Assembly (NCBI RefSeq): GCF_015999265.1
Contig: NZ_JAEAGR010000002.1
Location: forward strand, 248,001-312,000
Reading direction: 5' to 3'
DNA length: 64,000 bases
Origin: Mobilitalea sibirica
Lineage (GTDB): Bacteria > Bacillota > Clostridia > Lachnospirales > Lachnospiraceae
Positions 7,045 to 14,418 of this stretch are shown here, in pieces (the stretch's first letter is position 1; the number at the start of each line of letters is the position of its first letter). The notes beneath the pieces were generated by a model. The model did not search any database and was not told the origin of the DNA. It was given only the letters and a program-made list of their open reading frames with translations. The translations under genes and the position numbers were made by a program.

Positions 7045-8253
7045 ATGAACAAGATTTTAGAACTGCGCGAGAAACGCGCCAAAGCATGGGACGCTACCAA
7101 AGCGTTCTTAGATACCAAGCGTGGCACAGATGGTTTAATTTCTGCTGAGGATGAGGCAAATTACAACAAAATGGAAGCCGATGTAATTGCCCTTGGTAAG
7201 GAAATAGACCGTTTGGAAAAACAAGCTATATTGGATGCGGAACTTAACGCTCCTATGGCTAATCCATTGACAGGCAAGCCAGCTAATCCCAAACTGGAAG
7301 GCAAAACCGGCAGAGCAACCGATGAATACAGGAAAGCATTCTGGAATGCTATGCGTACACGTGCTGGTGAGGGCCTTGATCCCACCGTAAAAAATGCTCT
7401 TAAAATCGGCACAGATTCGGAAGGTGGATACTTAGTTCCTGACGAATTCGAGAGAACTCTTGTCGAGGCTTTAGAGGATGAGAACATCTTCCGTAGACTG
7501 GCTAAAGTTATCACAACCGCTTCCGGCGATAGAAAAATTCCGGTGGTTGCATCCAAGGGCACAGCCTCATGGATTGATGAGGAAGGTACAATTCCAGAAA
7601 GTGACGATAGCTTCGGTCAAGTATCTATTGGAGCCTATAAGCTGGGTACGATGATTAAGGTTTCTGAGGAACTTCTAAACGATAGTGTATTTCAGCTTGA
7701 ACCTTATATTTCAAGGGAATTTGCAAGACGTATCGGTAACAAGGAAGAGGAGGCTTTCTTCATTGGCGATGGCTCTGGTAAACCGACCGGTATCCTGGCA
7801 GCCACAGGAGGAGCACAACTCGGTGTAACTACTGCGGGTGCAACAGCTATCACTCTCGATGAAGTGCTTGACCTTTTCTATTCACTAAAAGCACCTTATC
7901 GTAATAAGTCTGTATTTATCATGAACGATTCTACAGTAAAGGCAATTCGTAAGCTAAAAGACGGTCAAGGTCAGTACCTATGGCAGCCATCTATCCAGGC
8001 TGGAACTCCGGATACTATTCTTAACCGTCCGCTTTTTACATCTTCTTATGTGCCTGCTATTGCAGCTGGAGCGAAGACAATAGCATTCGGTGATTTCAGT
8101 TATTACTGGGTAGCCGACCGTCAAGGTAGAGTATTTAAAAGACTAAATGAACTCTTTGCTGTTACTGGCCAGGTAGGCTTTGTTGCTACTCAGCGTGTAG
8201 ACGGAAAACTGATTCTGCCTGAAGCCATTAAGGTACTTCAGCAGAAAGCATAA
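7045..8253 (+). CDS. Major capsid protein, HK97 family
   Basis: A 402-residue shell protein. The first 110 residues are highly charged and helical, the delta or scaffold domain that the preceding ClpP-like protease should remove. The HK97 fold starts near S-E-G-G-Y-L-V-P-D-E-F (about 130) with the usual E-loop, followed by DENIFRRLAKV and the P-domain helix. F-F-I-G-D-G-S-G-K-P-T-G-I-L is the family hallmark (about 240). An AGGAGGAAG ribosome site precedes the ATG. The exact cleavage point cannot be read from sequence alone. Confidence 0.95.
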   Translation: MNKILELREKRAKAWDATKAFLDTKRGTDGLISAEDEANYNKMEADVIALGKEIDRLEKQAILDAELNAPMANPLTGKPANPKLEGKTGRATDEYRKAFWNAMRTRAGEGLDPTVKNALKIGTDSEGGYLVPDEFERTLVEALEDENIFRRLAKVITTASGDRKIPVVASKGTASWIDEEGTIPESDDSFGQVSIGAYKLGTMIKVSEELLNDSVFQLEPYISREFARRIGNKEEEAFFIGDGSGKPTGILAATGGAQLGVTTAGATAITLDEVLDLFYSLKAPYRNKSVFIMNDSTVKAIRKLKDGQGQYLWQPSIQAGTPDTILNRPLFTSSYVPAIAAGAKTIAFGDFSYYWVADRQGRVFKRLNELFAVTGQVGFVATQRVDGKLILPEAIKVLQQKA

Positions 8254-8265
8254 CGGAGGTGCATT

Positions 8266-8481
8266 ATGAGCTATAACACAAAGAATTACACCGAACAGGG
8301 CGGCGATAAAACCGTCATCGGCGGTATTTTAGAAATTAAACAGGAGGCCTCGGTAACGGGGCTTCCTATTGCAGAGAATCAAGCAGATAGCACTGCTACA
8401 GATGTAGCAGGTCTTGTCACAGATTTCAATGATCTGCTTACCAAGCTAAAAGCGGCTGGTTTGATGGCGGCCGACGAATAA
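8266..8481 (+). CDS. Head fibre protein-like
   Basis: A 71-residue protein similar to small proteins that follow the capsid gene in many clostridial phages and are annotated as head fibre. It begins MSYNTKNYTEQGGDKTVIGG and continues with a G-L-P-x-A-E-N-Q turn and a C-terminal helix rich in alanine and leucine (DFNDLLTKLKAAG). A capsid decoration role is expected from position and similarity, not demonstrated. The gene has a CGGAGGTG site and is 12 nt from the capsid gene. Confidence 0.7.
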   Translation: MSYNTKNYTEQGGDKTVIGGILEIKQEASVTGLPIAENQADSTATDVAGLVTDFNDLLTKLKAAGLMAADE

Positions 8482-8503
8482 TCATCGGAAGGAGGCAGTC
8501 AGT

Positions 8504-8821
8504 ATGACAACGGATAATCTTCTGCCTAAAGTAAAAGCAAACTTAATTATGTCGCATGATGCAGATGACGGCCTTCTGTTACATTACATCAAAGCGGCTG
8601 TCTCCTATGCGGAGAGTTACCAACACGTCACTGAGGGATATTACACTGAAAACACTATGCCACCCACCACGGAACAGGCAGTAATCATGCTGTCGAGTCA
8701 TTTCTTTGAGTCTAGAGATGGCTCGACGGCTGGTTTCTTTGCTGATAGTGTTCAGGCTGGTCAGCAGGTATGGAACACGGTGAACCTACTTCTACGGCTT
8801 GACCGGGATTGGAAGGTGTGA
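8504..8821 (+). CDS. Head-tail connector protein (gp6-like)
   Basis: A 105-residue all-helical protein, the usual size and position of the HK97 gp6/phi adaptor family. Family features are the short helices around DADDGLLLHYIKAAVSYAE, the T-E-Q-A-V-I-M-L-S-S-H-F-F-E-S-R segment, and a C-terminal V-N-L-L-L-R-L-D-R. It joins the portal ring to the head-closure protein encoded next. AAGGAGGCAG precedes the ATG. The stop is 1 nt from the next start codon. Confidence 0.85.
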   Translation: MTTDNLLPKVKANLIMSHDADDGLLLHYIKAAVSYAESYQHVTEGYYTENTMPPTTEQAVIMLSSHFFESRDGSTAGFFADSVQAGQQVWNTVNLLLRLDRDWKV

Positions 8822-8822
8822 C

Positions 8823-9161
8823 ATGAGCTTTGGAAAAATGAATACTTTCATCGATATCATCAGTACAGTACCTGTTAAGGACACGGAAGGTTTCGTTAAA
8901 AAGGGTGACAACATACTCGCCAGTGTAAGAGCCTACAAGGAAGATAGGCATGGCAGTGAGCGATGGACGAATATGGCGTCATTTTCCAATGCATCGTCAC
9001 TATTTCGGTTTAGGAAAATCTCGGGAATTAAGGTTACAACCAAAATGGTCATAGTATGCGAATATGGAAGATACCAGATTTTAAGTGTTGAAGATGTAAG
9101 AGGCCGTGGAATGTATATTGAGGTTTTGGCAGAAAAGCTGGAATCATCAACTGTGAGGTGA
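8823..9161 (+). CDS. Head closure / head-tail adaptor protein
   Basis: A 112-residue protein of the SPP1 gp16-like head-tail joining group. The sequence is beta-rich, with D-I-I-S-T-V-P-V-K-D-T-E-G-F at the start, a Y-K-E-D-R-H-G-S-E-R-W segment typical of the family, and paired strands in the second half (KMVIVCEYGRYQILSVEDV). The start at 8823 directly follows the connector stop; an upstream in-frame start at 8799 would overlap the connector and adds an unrelated leader. Its own end overlaps the following gene's ribosome site. Confidence 0.8.
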   Translation: MSFGKMNTFIDIISTVPVKDTEGFVKKGDNILASVRAYKEDRHGSERWTNMASFSNASSLFRFRKISGIKVTTKMVIVCEYGRYQILSVEDVRGRGMYIEVLAEKLESSTVR

Positions 9162-9166
9162 TGGAT

Positions 9167-9598
9167 GTGGCAAAAGTTAATATAAAGATGCCGGAGGAAT
9201 TTCTTTTAAAGGTATCCCGGTTAGCTGACCAGACGGATGTAATTCTTCCTAAGGTATTGGAAGCCGGTGGTGAGGTTGTGTTGGATAAAGTCAAAGGAAA
9301 CCTGAACGATGTGGTCGGTAAGGGTACGAAATACCCATCCAGAAGTACTGGTGAGCTTATATCTTCATTAGGACTTTCAGACGCAAAGCAGGATAGAGAC
9401 GGTAACTTCAATGTGAAAGTCGGCTTTGTGGAGCCACGGTCTGATGGAGAGAGCAATGCTAAAATTGCTGGCATCATTGAATATGGAAAGCATGGCCAGC
9501 CTGCAAAACCTTTCTTGAAACCGGCGAGAACTGCATCCAGGAAATCTTGTGCCAATGCAATGATAGCCAAGCTGGAGGAGGAGATCAGTAAGATATGA
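9167..9598 (+). CDS. HK97 gp10-family tail completion protein
   Basis: A 143-residue protein that prepares the tail-to-head interface. Family features are the basic helix L-P-K-V-L-E-A-G-G-E-V-V-L-D-K-V-K (about 27-43) and the motif I-I-E-Y-G-K-H-G-Q-P-A-K-P-F-L-K-P-A (about 105-122). The start is ambiguous: GTG 9158, ATG 9161 and GTG 9167 are in frame. I chose GTG 9167 because GAGGTGAT at 9155-9162 is then correctly spaced; ATG 9161 would sit on the ribosome site. The stop overlaps the next gene by 4 nt. Confidence 0.85.
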   Translation: MAKVNIKMPEEFLLKVSRLADQTDVILPKVLEAGGEVVLDKVKGNLNDVVGKGTKYPSRSTGELISSLGLSDAKQDRDGNFNVKVGFVEPRSDGESNAKIAGIIEYGKHGQPAKPFLKPARTASRKSCANAMIAKLEEEISKI

Positions 9599-9936
9599 AT
9601 ATTTTAGAAGAACTGAATACCCTCATAACCACTATATCGCTCCCCGTGGAAACCGGAGTTTTTTCTGATTTGGCACCGGATGAGTATGCCGTAATAATCC
9701 CACTTTCAGATATCTTTGAAGTCCATGCAGATAATCGCCCTGGGTTTGATGTACAAGAGGCACGGATATCGCTGTTCTCAAAGAATAATTACTTGGAGCG
9801 GAAAAGGCAGCTCACACAGACTTTATTGAATGCCGATTTTACAGTGACTGAGCGTCGGTATATCGGTCACGAGGACGATACTGGATATCATCATTACGCC
9901 ATTGATGTGGCGAAAAACTATAGATTGGAGGAATAA
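9595..9936 (+). CDS. Putative tail terminator / minor tail protein
   Basis: A 113-residue protein between the gp10-type gene and the tail tube gene, where siphophages encode the tail terminator that caps the tube. It opens with a helix (ILEELNTLITTI), followed by alternating strands that include D-E-Y-A-V-I-I-P-L and E-A-R-I-S-L-F-S, consistent with the gpU-like fold. Assignment rests on position, size and fold pattern, as I see no diagnostic motif. It overlaps the preceding gene by ATGA and is 3 nt from the tail tube start. Confidence 0.7.
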   Translation: MNILEELNTLITTISLPVETGVFSDLAPDEYAVIIPLSDIFEVHADNRPGFDVQEARISLFSKNNYLERKRQLTQTLLNADFTVTERRYIGHEDDTGYHHYAIDVAKNYRLEE

Positions 9937-9939
9937 CAC

Positions 9940-10530
9940 ATGGCAACTATTGGTCTAGATAGACTGTACTACTCAAAAATAACTGAAGACGTTAACGGTG
10001 AAGAAACATACGCCGTGCCTTCGGTGCTCGCAAAAGCCATCACCGCCGAACTCTCAGTAGAGCTGGTGGAAGCAATTCTGTATGCGGATGACGGTGCTGC
10101 AGAAGTTGTGAAGGATTTTAACAGCGGCACACTAACCCTCGGCGTGGATGACATTGGCCCGACAGTCGCTGCGGATTTAACAGGTGCATCAACCGATGAC
10201 AACGGTGTGCTGATCTCTGCAAGCGAGAATGTGGGTACACCTGTTGCGGTAGGCTTTCGTGCACAGAAGGCAAACGGAACATATCGATATTTTTGGCTGT
10301 ACCGTGTAAAATTCGGACTACCCGCAACGAACCTACAGACAAAAGCTGACTCTATTACCTTTTCAACACCTACTATTGAAGGAACCGTTATGCGCAGAAA
10401 TAAGCTGGATGGCATGGGTAAACACCCTTGGAAAGCAGAGGTCACAGAAGGCGATCCCGGTGTTTCATCGACCACCATCACCGGTTGGTTTACTGAAGTT
10501 TACGAACCGGTTTACACACCGGAACCATAG
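9940..10530 (+). CDS. Major tail (tube) protein, phi13 family
   Basis: A 196-residue tail tube protein. The start M-A-T-I-G-L-D-R-L-Y-Y-S-K-I, the central D-D-G-A-A-E-V-V-K-D-F-N-S-G-T-L-T-L-G-V-D-D-I segment and F-R-A-Q-K-A-N-G-T-Y-R-Y-F-W-L-Y-R-V-K-F match the phi13-type major tail protein family. It polymerises into hexameric rings around the tape measure. The terminal third, K-A-E-V-T-E-G-D, continues the beta sandwich. It is followed by the chaperone and tape measure genes as expected. Confidence 0.9.
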   Translation: MATIGLDRLYYSKITEDVNGEETYAVPSVLAKAITAELSVELVEAILYADDGAAEVVKDFNSGTLTLGVDDIGPTVAADLTGASTDDNGVLISASENVGTPVAVGFRAQKANGTYRYFWLYRVKFGLPATNLQTKADSITFSTPTIEGTVMRRNKLDGMGKHPWKAEVTEGDPGVSSTTITGWFTEVYEPVYTPEP

Positions 10531-10541
10531 GAGGAAAAAAG

Positions 10542-10928
10542 ATGGATAATGAGAGAAGCTCCGCTATCAACATTGGCGGCAAAGAGTATGAACTTGTTCT
10601 AACCACACGTGCGACAAAAGCGATTGCCGGTCGATATGGTGGTCTTGAAAACCTTGGAGAAAAACTGATGAAGTCAGAGAACTTCGAGATGGCACTGGAC
10701 GAGATTGTTTGGCTAATCACGCTACTTGCAAATCAATCCATTTTGATTCGCAACCTTAAGAATAAGAACGCACCTGAGGAATTGCTTACCGAGGAAGAGG
10801 TAGAACTTCTCACTTCACCTCTTGACTTGGCTGCATATAAAAATGCAATTACCGAAGCAATGTTTAAAGGTACAAAGCGCGACGTTGAAAGTGAGGAAGA
10901 AACTCCAAAAAACGTGGAAGTCGGGTAA
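10542..10928 (+). CDS. Tail assembly chaperone, short form (gpG-like)
   Basis: A 128-residue protein between tail tube and tape measure, the place of the gpG chaperone that coats the tape measure during tail assembly. The start resembles tail chaperones (I-N-I-G-G-K-E-Y-E-L-V-L-T-T-R-A-T-K-A-I) and the rest is helical. Near its 3' end the in-phase heptamer A AAA AAC (10907-10913) is a classic -1 slippery site, 13 nt before its stop codon. A fraction of ribosomes should shift into the extension annotated separately. AGGAGGAAAAAAG is the ribosome site. Confidence 0.88.
   Translation: MDNERSSAINIGGKEYELVLTTRATKAIAGRYGGLENLGEKLMKSENFEMALDEIVWLITLLANQSILIRNLKNKNAPEELLTEEEVELLTSPLDLAAYKNAITEAMFKGTKRDVESEEETPKNVEVG
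10907..10913 (+). promoter_or_regulatory. Programmed -1 ribosomal frameshift site
   Basis: The bases AAAAAAC fall in the reading phase A_AAA_AAC of the chaperone gene, the X_XXY_YYZ pattern that permits simultaneous tRNA slippage. The -1 frame is then open for 67 codons to a TAG at 11114-11116. Siphophage tail chaperones are known to use such shifts. Confidence 0.8.
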
Positions 10929-11116
10929 CGGACTCAGAAGTCTTTACCCGGCTTTTTTACTATGGAACAGTTCAGATGGGCATGGATGCAGAGGATTTCT
11001 GGCTTATGCCTATCGGACTGTTTTTTGATTTATGGGCCTGCCATAAACAATGGCATGGAATTGAAAAGCCGAAGAAAACCCGGACTATTGACGATATTAT
11101 CCCGCCAGGTATTTAG
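10913..11116 (+). CDS. Tail assembly chaperone -1 extension (gpT part of gpGT)
   Basis: This reading frame has no own start with a ribosome site; it is reached by a -1 shift from the gpG-like gene and gives a fusion of about 191 residues. It encodes 67 residues including V-F-T-R-L-F-Y-Y-G-T-V-Q-M-G and M-P-I-G-L-F-F-D-L-W-A-C-H, an aromatic helical region that resembles GT extensions in other clostridial phages, and ends R-T-I-D-D-I-I-P-P-G-I. The stop lies 14 nt before the tape measure start and overlaps its AGGAGGAGG ribosome site. Confidence 0.8.
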   Translation, partial: RGSRVTDSEVFTRLFYYGTVQMGMDAEDFWLMPIGLFFDLWACHKQWHGIEKPKKTRTIDDIIPPGI

Positions 11117-11130
11117 GAGGAGGTGAAGGC

Positions 11131-13551
11131 ATGGCAGACAATTTTGGTTTAAAAATAGGTGTTGAGGGCGAGCGTGAATTTAAGAAAGCTCTTTCCGAAA
11201 TCAATCAGTCCTTTAAGGTACTGGGCAGTGAAATGACCCTTGTAACCAGTCAGTTTGATAAAAACGATAAATCCATACAATCAGTTACCGCTCGAAATGC
11301 AGTTCTGAATAAAGAAATCGACGCACAGAAAGAGAAGATTTCCACACTCAAGGCTGCTCTTGACAATGCCTCCTCCTCTTTTGGTGAAAATGACCGCCGC
11401 ACTCAAAACTGGCAGATCCAGCTGAATAAGGCACAAGCGGAACTTAATGGCATGGAACGTGAACTTGAGCAGTCAGCAGTGGAGGCAGATGATCTCGGTG
11501 ATGAATTGGACGATTCCGGTAAAAGTGCCGAAGATGTTGGCGGCAGGTTTGAAAAACTTGGAGGTGTACTCAAGGGCATTGGTGTGGCGATGGGAGCTGT
11601 TGCCGTTGCTGCTGGAGCCGCTGCTATAAAGTTAGGCAAAGAGGTTGTTCAGCAGTTCGGGGAGTTGGAACAGAACCTTGGTGGCTCAGAGGCGGTTTTC
11701 GGTAAATACGCTGCGTCGATTCAGAAAACCGGTGAAGAGGCCTATAAAAATCTCGGAGTCTCCCAAAGCGAGTATCTCGCTACTGCCAACAAAATGGGTG
11801 CGTTGTTCCAAGGTTCAGGTATACAGCAACAGAAAAGCCTTGAACTTACCGAAAAAGCCATGCAACGTGCAGCAGACATGGCATCCGTTATGGGAATAGA
11901 TATGTCTACTGCGATGGAGGCTGTCACAGGTGCTGCAAAGGGCAACTTCACCATGATGGATAACCTCGGTGTTGCTATGAACGCTACCAACATCCAAGCC
12001 TACGCTCTCGCAAAGGGTCTGGATTTCACCTGGAATACCGCTACACAAGCGGAAAAAGCCGAAGTTGCAATGCAGATGTTTTTCGAGAACACCGAGCAGT
12101 ATGCTGGCAACTTTGCAAAAGAATCAACTCAGACCATTTCTGGTTCGATTGGATTGTTACAAGCTGCAGTTGGCTCTTTTACAGCAGGACTTGGTAATGC
12201 CAATGCGGATATGACAAATCTGACAGAGAATCTTGTTGATGCTTTCCAAGCGGTTGTCACTAATATCGTACCGGTTTTAGAGAATATAGTAGAAGCACTA
12301 CCGACAGCGACGGGCGCAATTTTAGCAGCGGTGGCAGACTTGCTTCCAATGCTTCTTGAATTAGTGACAAATATATTCAAGCAGGTACTGGAGGCTATTT
12401 TGAACCTTTTACCTGAACTTATCCCGGCGGCGGTTAGTGCTCTAATGACAATTGTCGGAGCGCTGATTGATAATCTTCCATTGCTCATAAATGCAGCTAT
12501 AGAACTGGTCACAGCACTTGTGGAGGGTATCGGCATAGCTTTACCTAAGCTCATACCAGCAGCAGTTTCAGCGGTCACGAAGATTGTTCAAGGTTTGATT
12601 GAAAACCTGCCAATGCTGCTGGATGCGGCTTTGCAGTTGATTATAGGGTTAGCACAAGGATTGGTTGATGCAATACCTCAACTTGTTTCTGCCTTGCCTG
12701 CCATCATCGAAGCCGTTGTGGATTTTCTTATTGAATCCATTCCAGAGATTATCGATGCGGGTATTCAATTGCTGACTTCACTGGTGACAGCACTGCCTAC
12801 CATCATTACGGCAGTTGTAGAAGCAATTCCGCAAATTATCGACAGCATTATCAGTGCAGTCATTGGGTCGATTCCCCTGATTATTGATGCAGGCATCAGG
12901 CTTTTAATATCGCTGATTCAGGCACTTCCTCAGATTATTACTACTGTAGTAGCCGCGATTCCGAAGATTATAACCTCACTGGTAAACGCTATTGTAGGCA
13001 ATATCGATAAAATCATCCTGGCCGGTGTTCAGCTGTTTGTGGCATTGATTGCAAACCTGCCAAGGATAATTGTGGAGGTTGTAAAAGCCGTTCCGCAGAT
13101 TATTTCTGGATTGGTAAGAGCTTTTACCGGTTATATCGGTCAAATGGCTCAAGTTGGTGGAAATTTAATTAAAGGGTTGTGGAATGGTATCTCAGATGCA
13201 GGTGCATGGCTATGGAATAAGATTTCTGGTTTCTTTGGGAATGTAGTATCAAAGATTAAGAACTTCTTCGGTATCAATTCTCCATCAACTCTATTTGCCG
13301 GAATTGGCCGCAACATGGGCGAAGGTATCGGTGTAGGTTTTGAGGATGCAATGACGGCAGTTACAAGGGATATGCAAAATGCAGTACCCACAAACTTCGA
13401 TTTGAATTACAGAGGTTCATCAGGACAAGGCAGTGCTACAGGCACAAGCATCACGCAAAATCTCTCAGTGGTGACACCAAAGGCTCTGTCTGAAAAAGAA
13501 CTGGCAAGGGAGTTTAAAAACCTCTCCCGCAAGCTGGCACTTGAATATTAG
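11131..13551 (+). CDS. Tape measure protein
   Basis: An 806-residue tail length ruler. Residues 1-135 form a charged coiled coil (Q-S-F-K-V-L-G-S-E-M-T-L-V is a typical start). Then come a short transmembrane-like alanine-rich stretch (about 150-168) and a phage minor-tail domain with V-S-Q-S-E-Y and M-G-I-D-M-S-T-A-M-E-A-V-T-G-A-A-K-G-N. From about 375 to 680 there are repeated hydrophobic blocks of roughly 35-40 residues, each containing P-x-I-I-x-A-x-I-x-L or similar. The C-terminus has W-N-G-I-S-D-A-G-A-W-L-W-N-K-I and F-G-I-N-S-P-S-T-L-F, a common tape measure ending. It is the longest gene of the tail module. Confidence 0.93.
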   Translation: MADNFGLKIGVEGEREFKKALSEINQSFKVLGSEMTLVTSQFDKNDKSIQSVTARNAVLNKEIDAQKEKISTLKAALDNASSSFGENDRRTQNWQIQLNKAQAELNGMERELEQSAVEADDLGDELDDSGKSAEDVGGRFEKLGGVLKGIGVAMGAVAVAAGAAAIKLGKEVVQQFGELEQNLGGSEAVFGKYAASIQKTGEEAYKNLGVSQSEYLATANKMGALFQGSGIQQQKSLELTEKAMQRAADMASVMGIDMSTAMEAVTGAAKGNFTMMDNLGVAMNATNIQAYALAKGLDFTWNTATQAEKAEVAMQMFFENTEQYAGNFAKESTQTISGSIGLLQAAVGSFTAGLGNANADMTNLTENLVDAFQAVVTNIVPVLENIVEALPTATGAILAAVADLLPMLLELVTNIFKQVLEAILNLLPELIPAAVSALMTIVGALIDNLPLLINAAIELVTALVEGIGIALPKLIPAAVSAVTKIVQGLIENLPMLLDAALQLIIGLAQGLVDAIPQLVSALPAIIEAVVDFLIESIPEIIDAGIQLLTSLVTALPTIITAVVEAIPQIIDSIISAVIGSIPLIIDAGIRLLISLIQALPQIITTVVAAIPKIITSLVNAIVGNIDKIILAGVQLFVALIANLPRIIVEVVKAVPQIISGLVRAFTGYIGQMAQVGGNLIKGLWNGISDAGAWLWNKISGFFGNVVSKIKNFFGINSPSTLFAGIGRNMGEGIGVGFEDAMTAVTRDMQNAVPTNFDLNYRGSSGQGSATGTSITQNLSVVTPKALSEKELAREFKNLSRKLALEY

Positions 13552-13564
13552 AGGGGGTCTGACT

Positions 13565-14416
13565 ATGGAACTTACTTATATTAATGCAAATGGCAGGAGC
13601 ATCACACTCAAACAAAGCCGCCCGTATTTTATTACCAAGATTGATGGCACAGGCAACGTAAGTCAGACCGTTAACACCTTCAAAGCGCCAGACCAGGATG
13701 GCGCTTTTTATATTTCTTCTACTTTAGATATGCGAAACATCATACTGGAGGGTACGATCGTAGCTGATACACCTGACGATGCCTATGCACGGAGACAGCA
13801 TTTCCTTCAAATATTTAGCCCTAAGCTGAATGGAACACTCGTATACCGTGAGCGGCAAATTGCCTGCGTTGTAGAGGAAGCGGGTTTTACCGTTTCCACC
13901 AGGCAGCGTGTACCCAACTTTTTTGTCAGTCTGCTTTGCCCGTCTCCCTTCTTCGAGACATTGGATGAGGTAAGAGAGGAACTGGCATCATGGATACCTC
14001 TGCTAGAATTCCAACTGGAGATACCTATGAGTGGTATGGAATTTGGAATGCGTCAGCCAAGTCAAATTATTACGGTGGAAAATATCGGTGATGTGTCCTG
14101 CGGATGTGAAATTGTATTTCGAGCTCTGGGTACGGTCACAAACCCTGAACTCCTAAAGATAGATACTGGTGAATACATTCGACTTCTCACAACAATGGAT
14201 GCCGGAGATGAACTTCGTGTATATACTCATTTCGCCGGTAAGCGTGTCATAAGAGTGGAGGGTTCTTCGATTACAAATGCTTTTTCGTTATTAGATACCA
14301 ATTCGGTGTTCTTTCAGCTTTCCGCAGGTCTTAACACACTGCGCTACGATGCTTCAGTCAATATGGATCTGTTGGAGGTTAGTATTTATTTTCGTCCGCA
14401 GTTTCTGGGGGTGTAA
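13565..14416 (+). CDS. Distal tail protein (Dit)
   Basis: A 283-residue siphovirus distal tail component that forms the hub ring between tube and tip. Family features include an early G-R-S-I-T-L-K strand, D-P-D-G-type segment A-P-D-Q-D-G-A-F-Y-I, and R-R-Q-H-F-L-Q-I-F-S-P-K-L-N-G-T-L-V-Y, a conserved Dit block. The second half is a galectin-like beta sandwich. I chose the ATG at 13565 behind AGAGGGGGTC; the upstream in-frame ATG at 13541 overlaps the tape measure gene. It is followed after 2 nt by the tail-tip gene. Confidence 0.88.
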   Translation: MELTYINANGRSITLKQSRPYFITKIDGTGNVSQTVNTFKAPDQDGAFYISSTLDMRNIILEGTIVADTPDDAYARRQHFLQIFSPKLNGTLVYRERQIACVVEEAGFTVSTRQRVPNFFVSLLCPSPFFETLDEVREELASWIPLLEFQLEIPMSGMEFGMRQPSQIITVENIGDVSCGCEIVFRALGTVTNPELLKIDTGEYIRLLTTMDAGDELRVYTHFAGKRVIRVEGSSITNAFSLLDTNSVFFQLSAGLNTLRYDASVNMDLLEVSIYFRPQFLGV

Positions 14417-14418
14417 AG

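Noticed and set aside
10822-11028. Alternative plus-strand frame over the gpG/gpGT junction
   Set aside because: It is in the +1 frame, not the frame reached from the slippery site, and lacks a ribosome site.
12129-12578. 149-residue reverse-strand frame in the tape measure gene
   Set aside because: It is a low-complexity shadow of the hydrophobic repeat region with no ribosome site.
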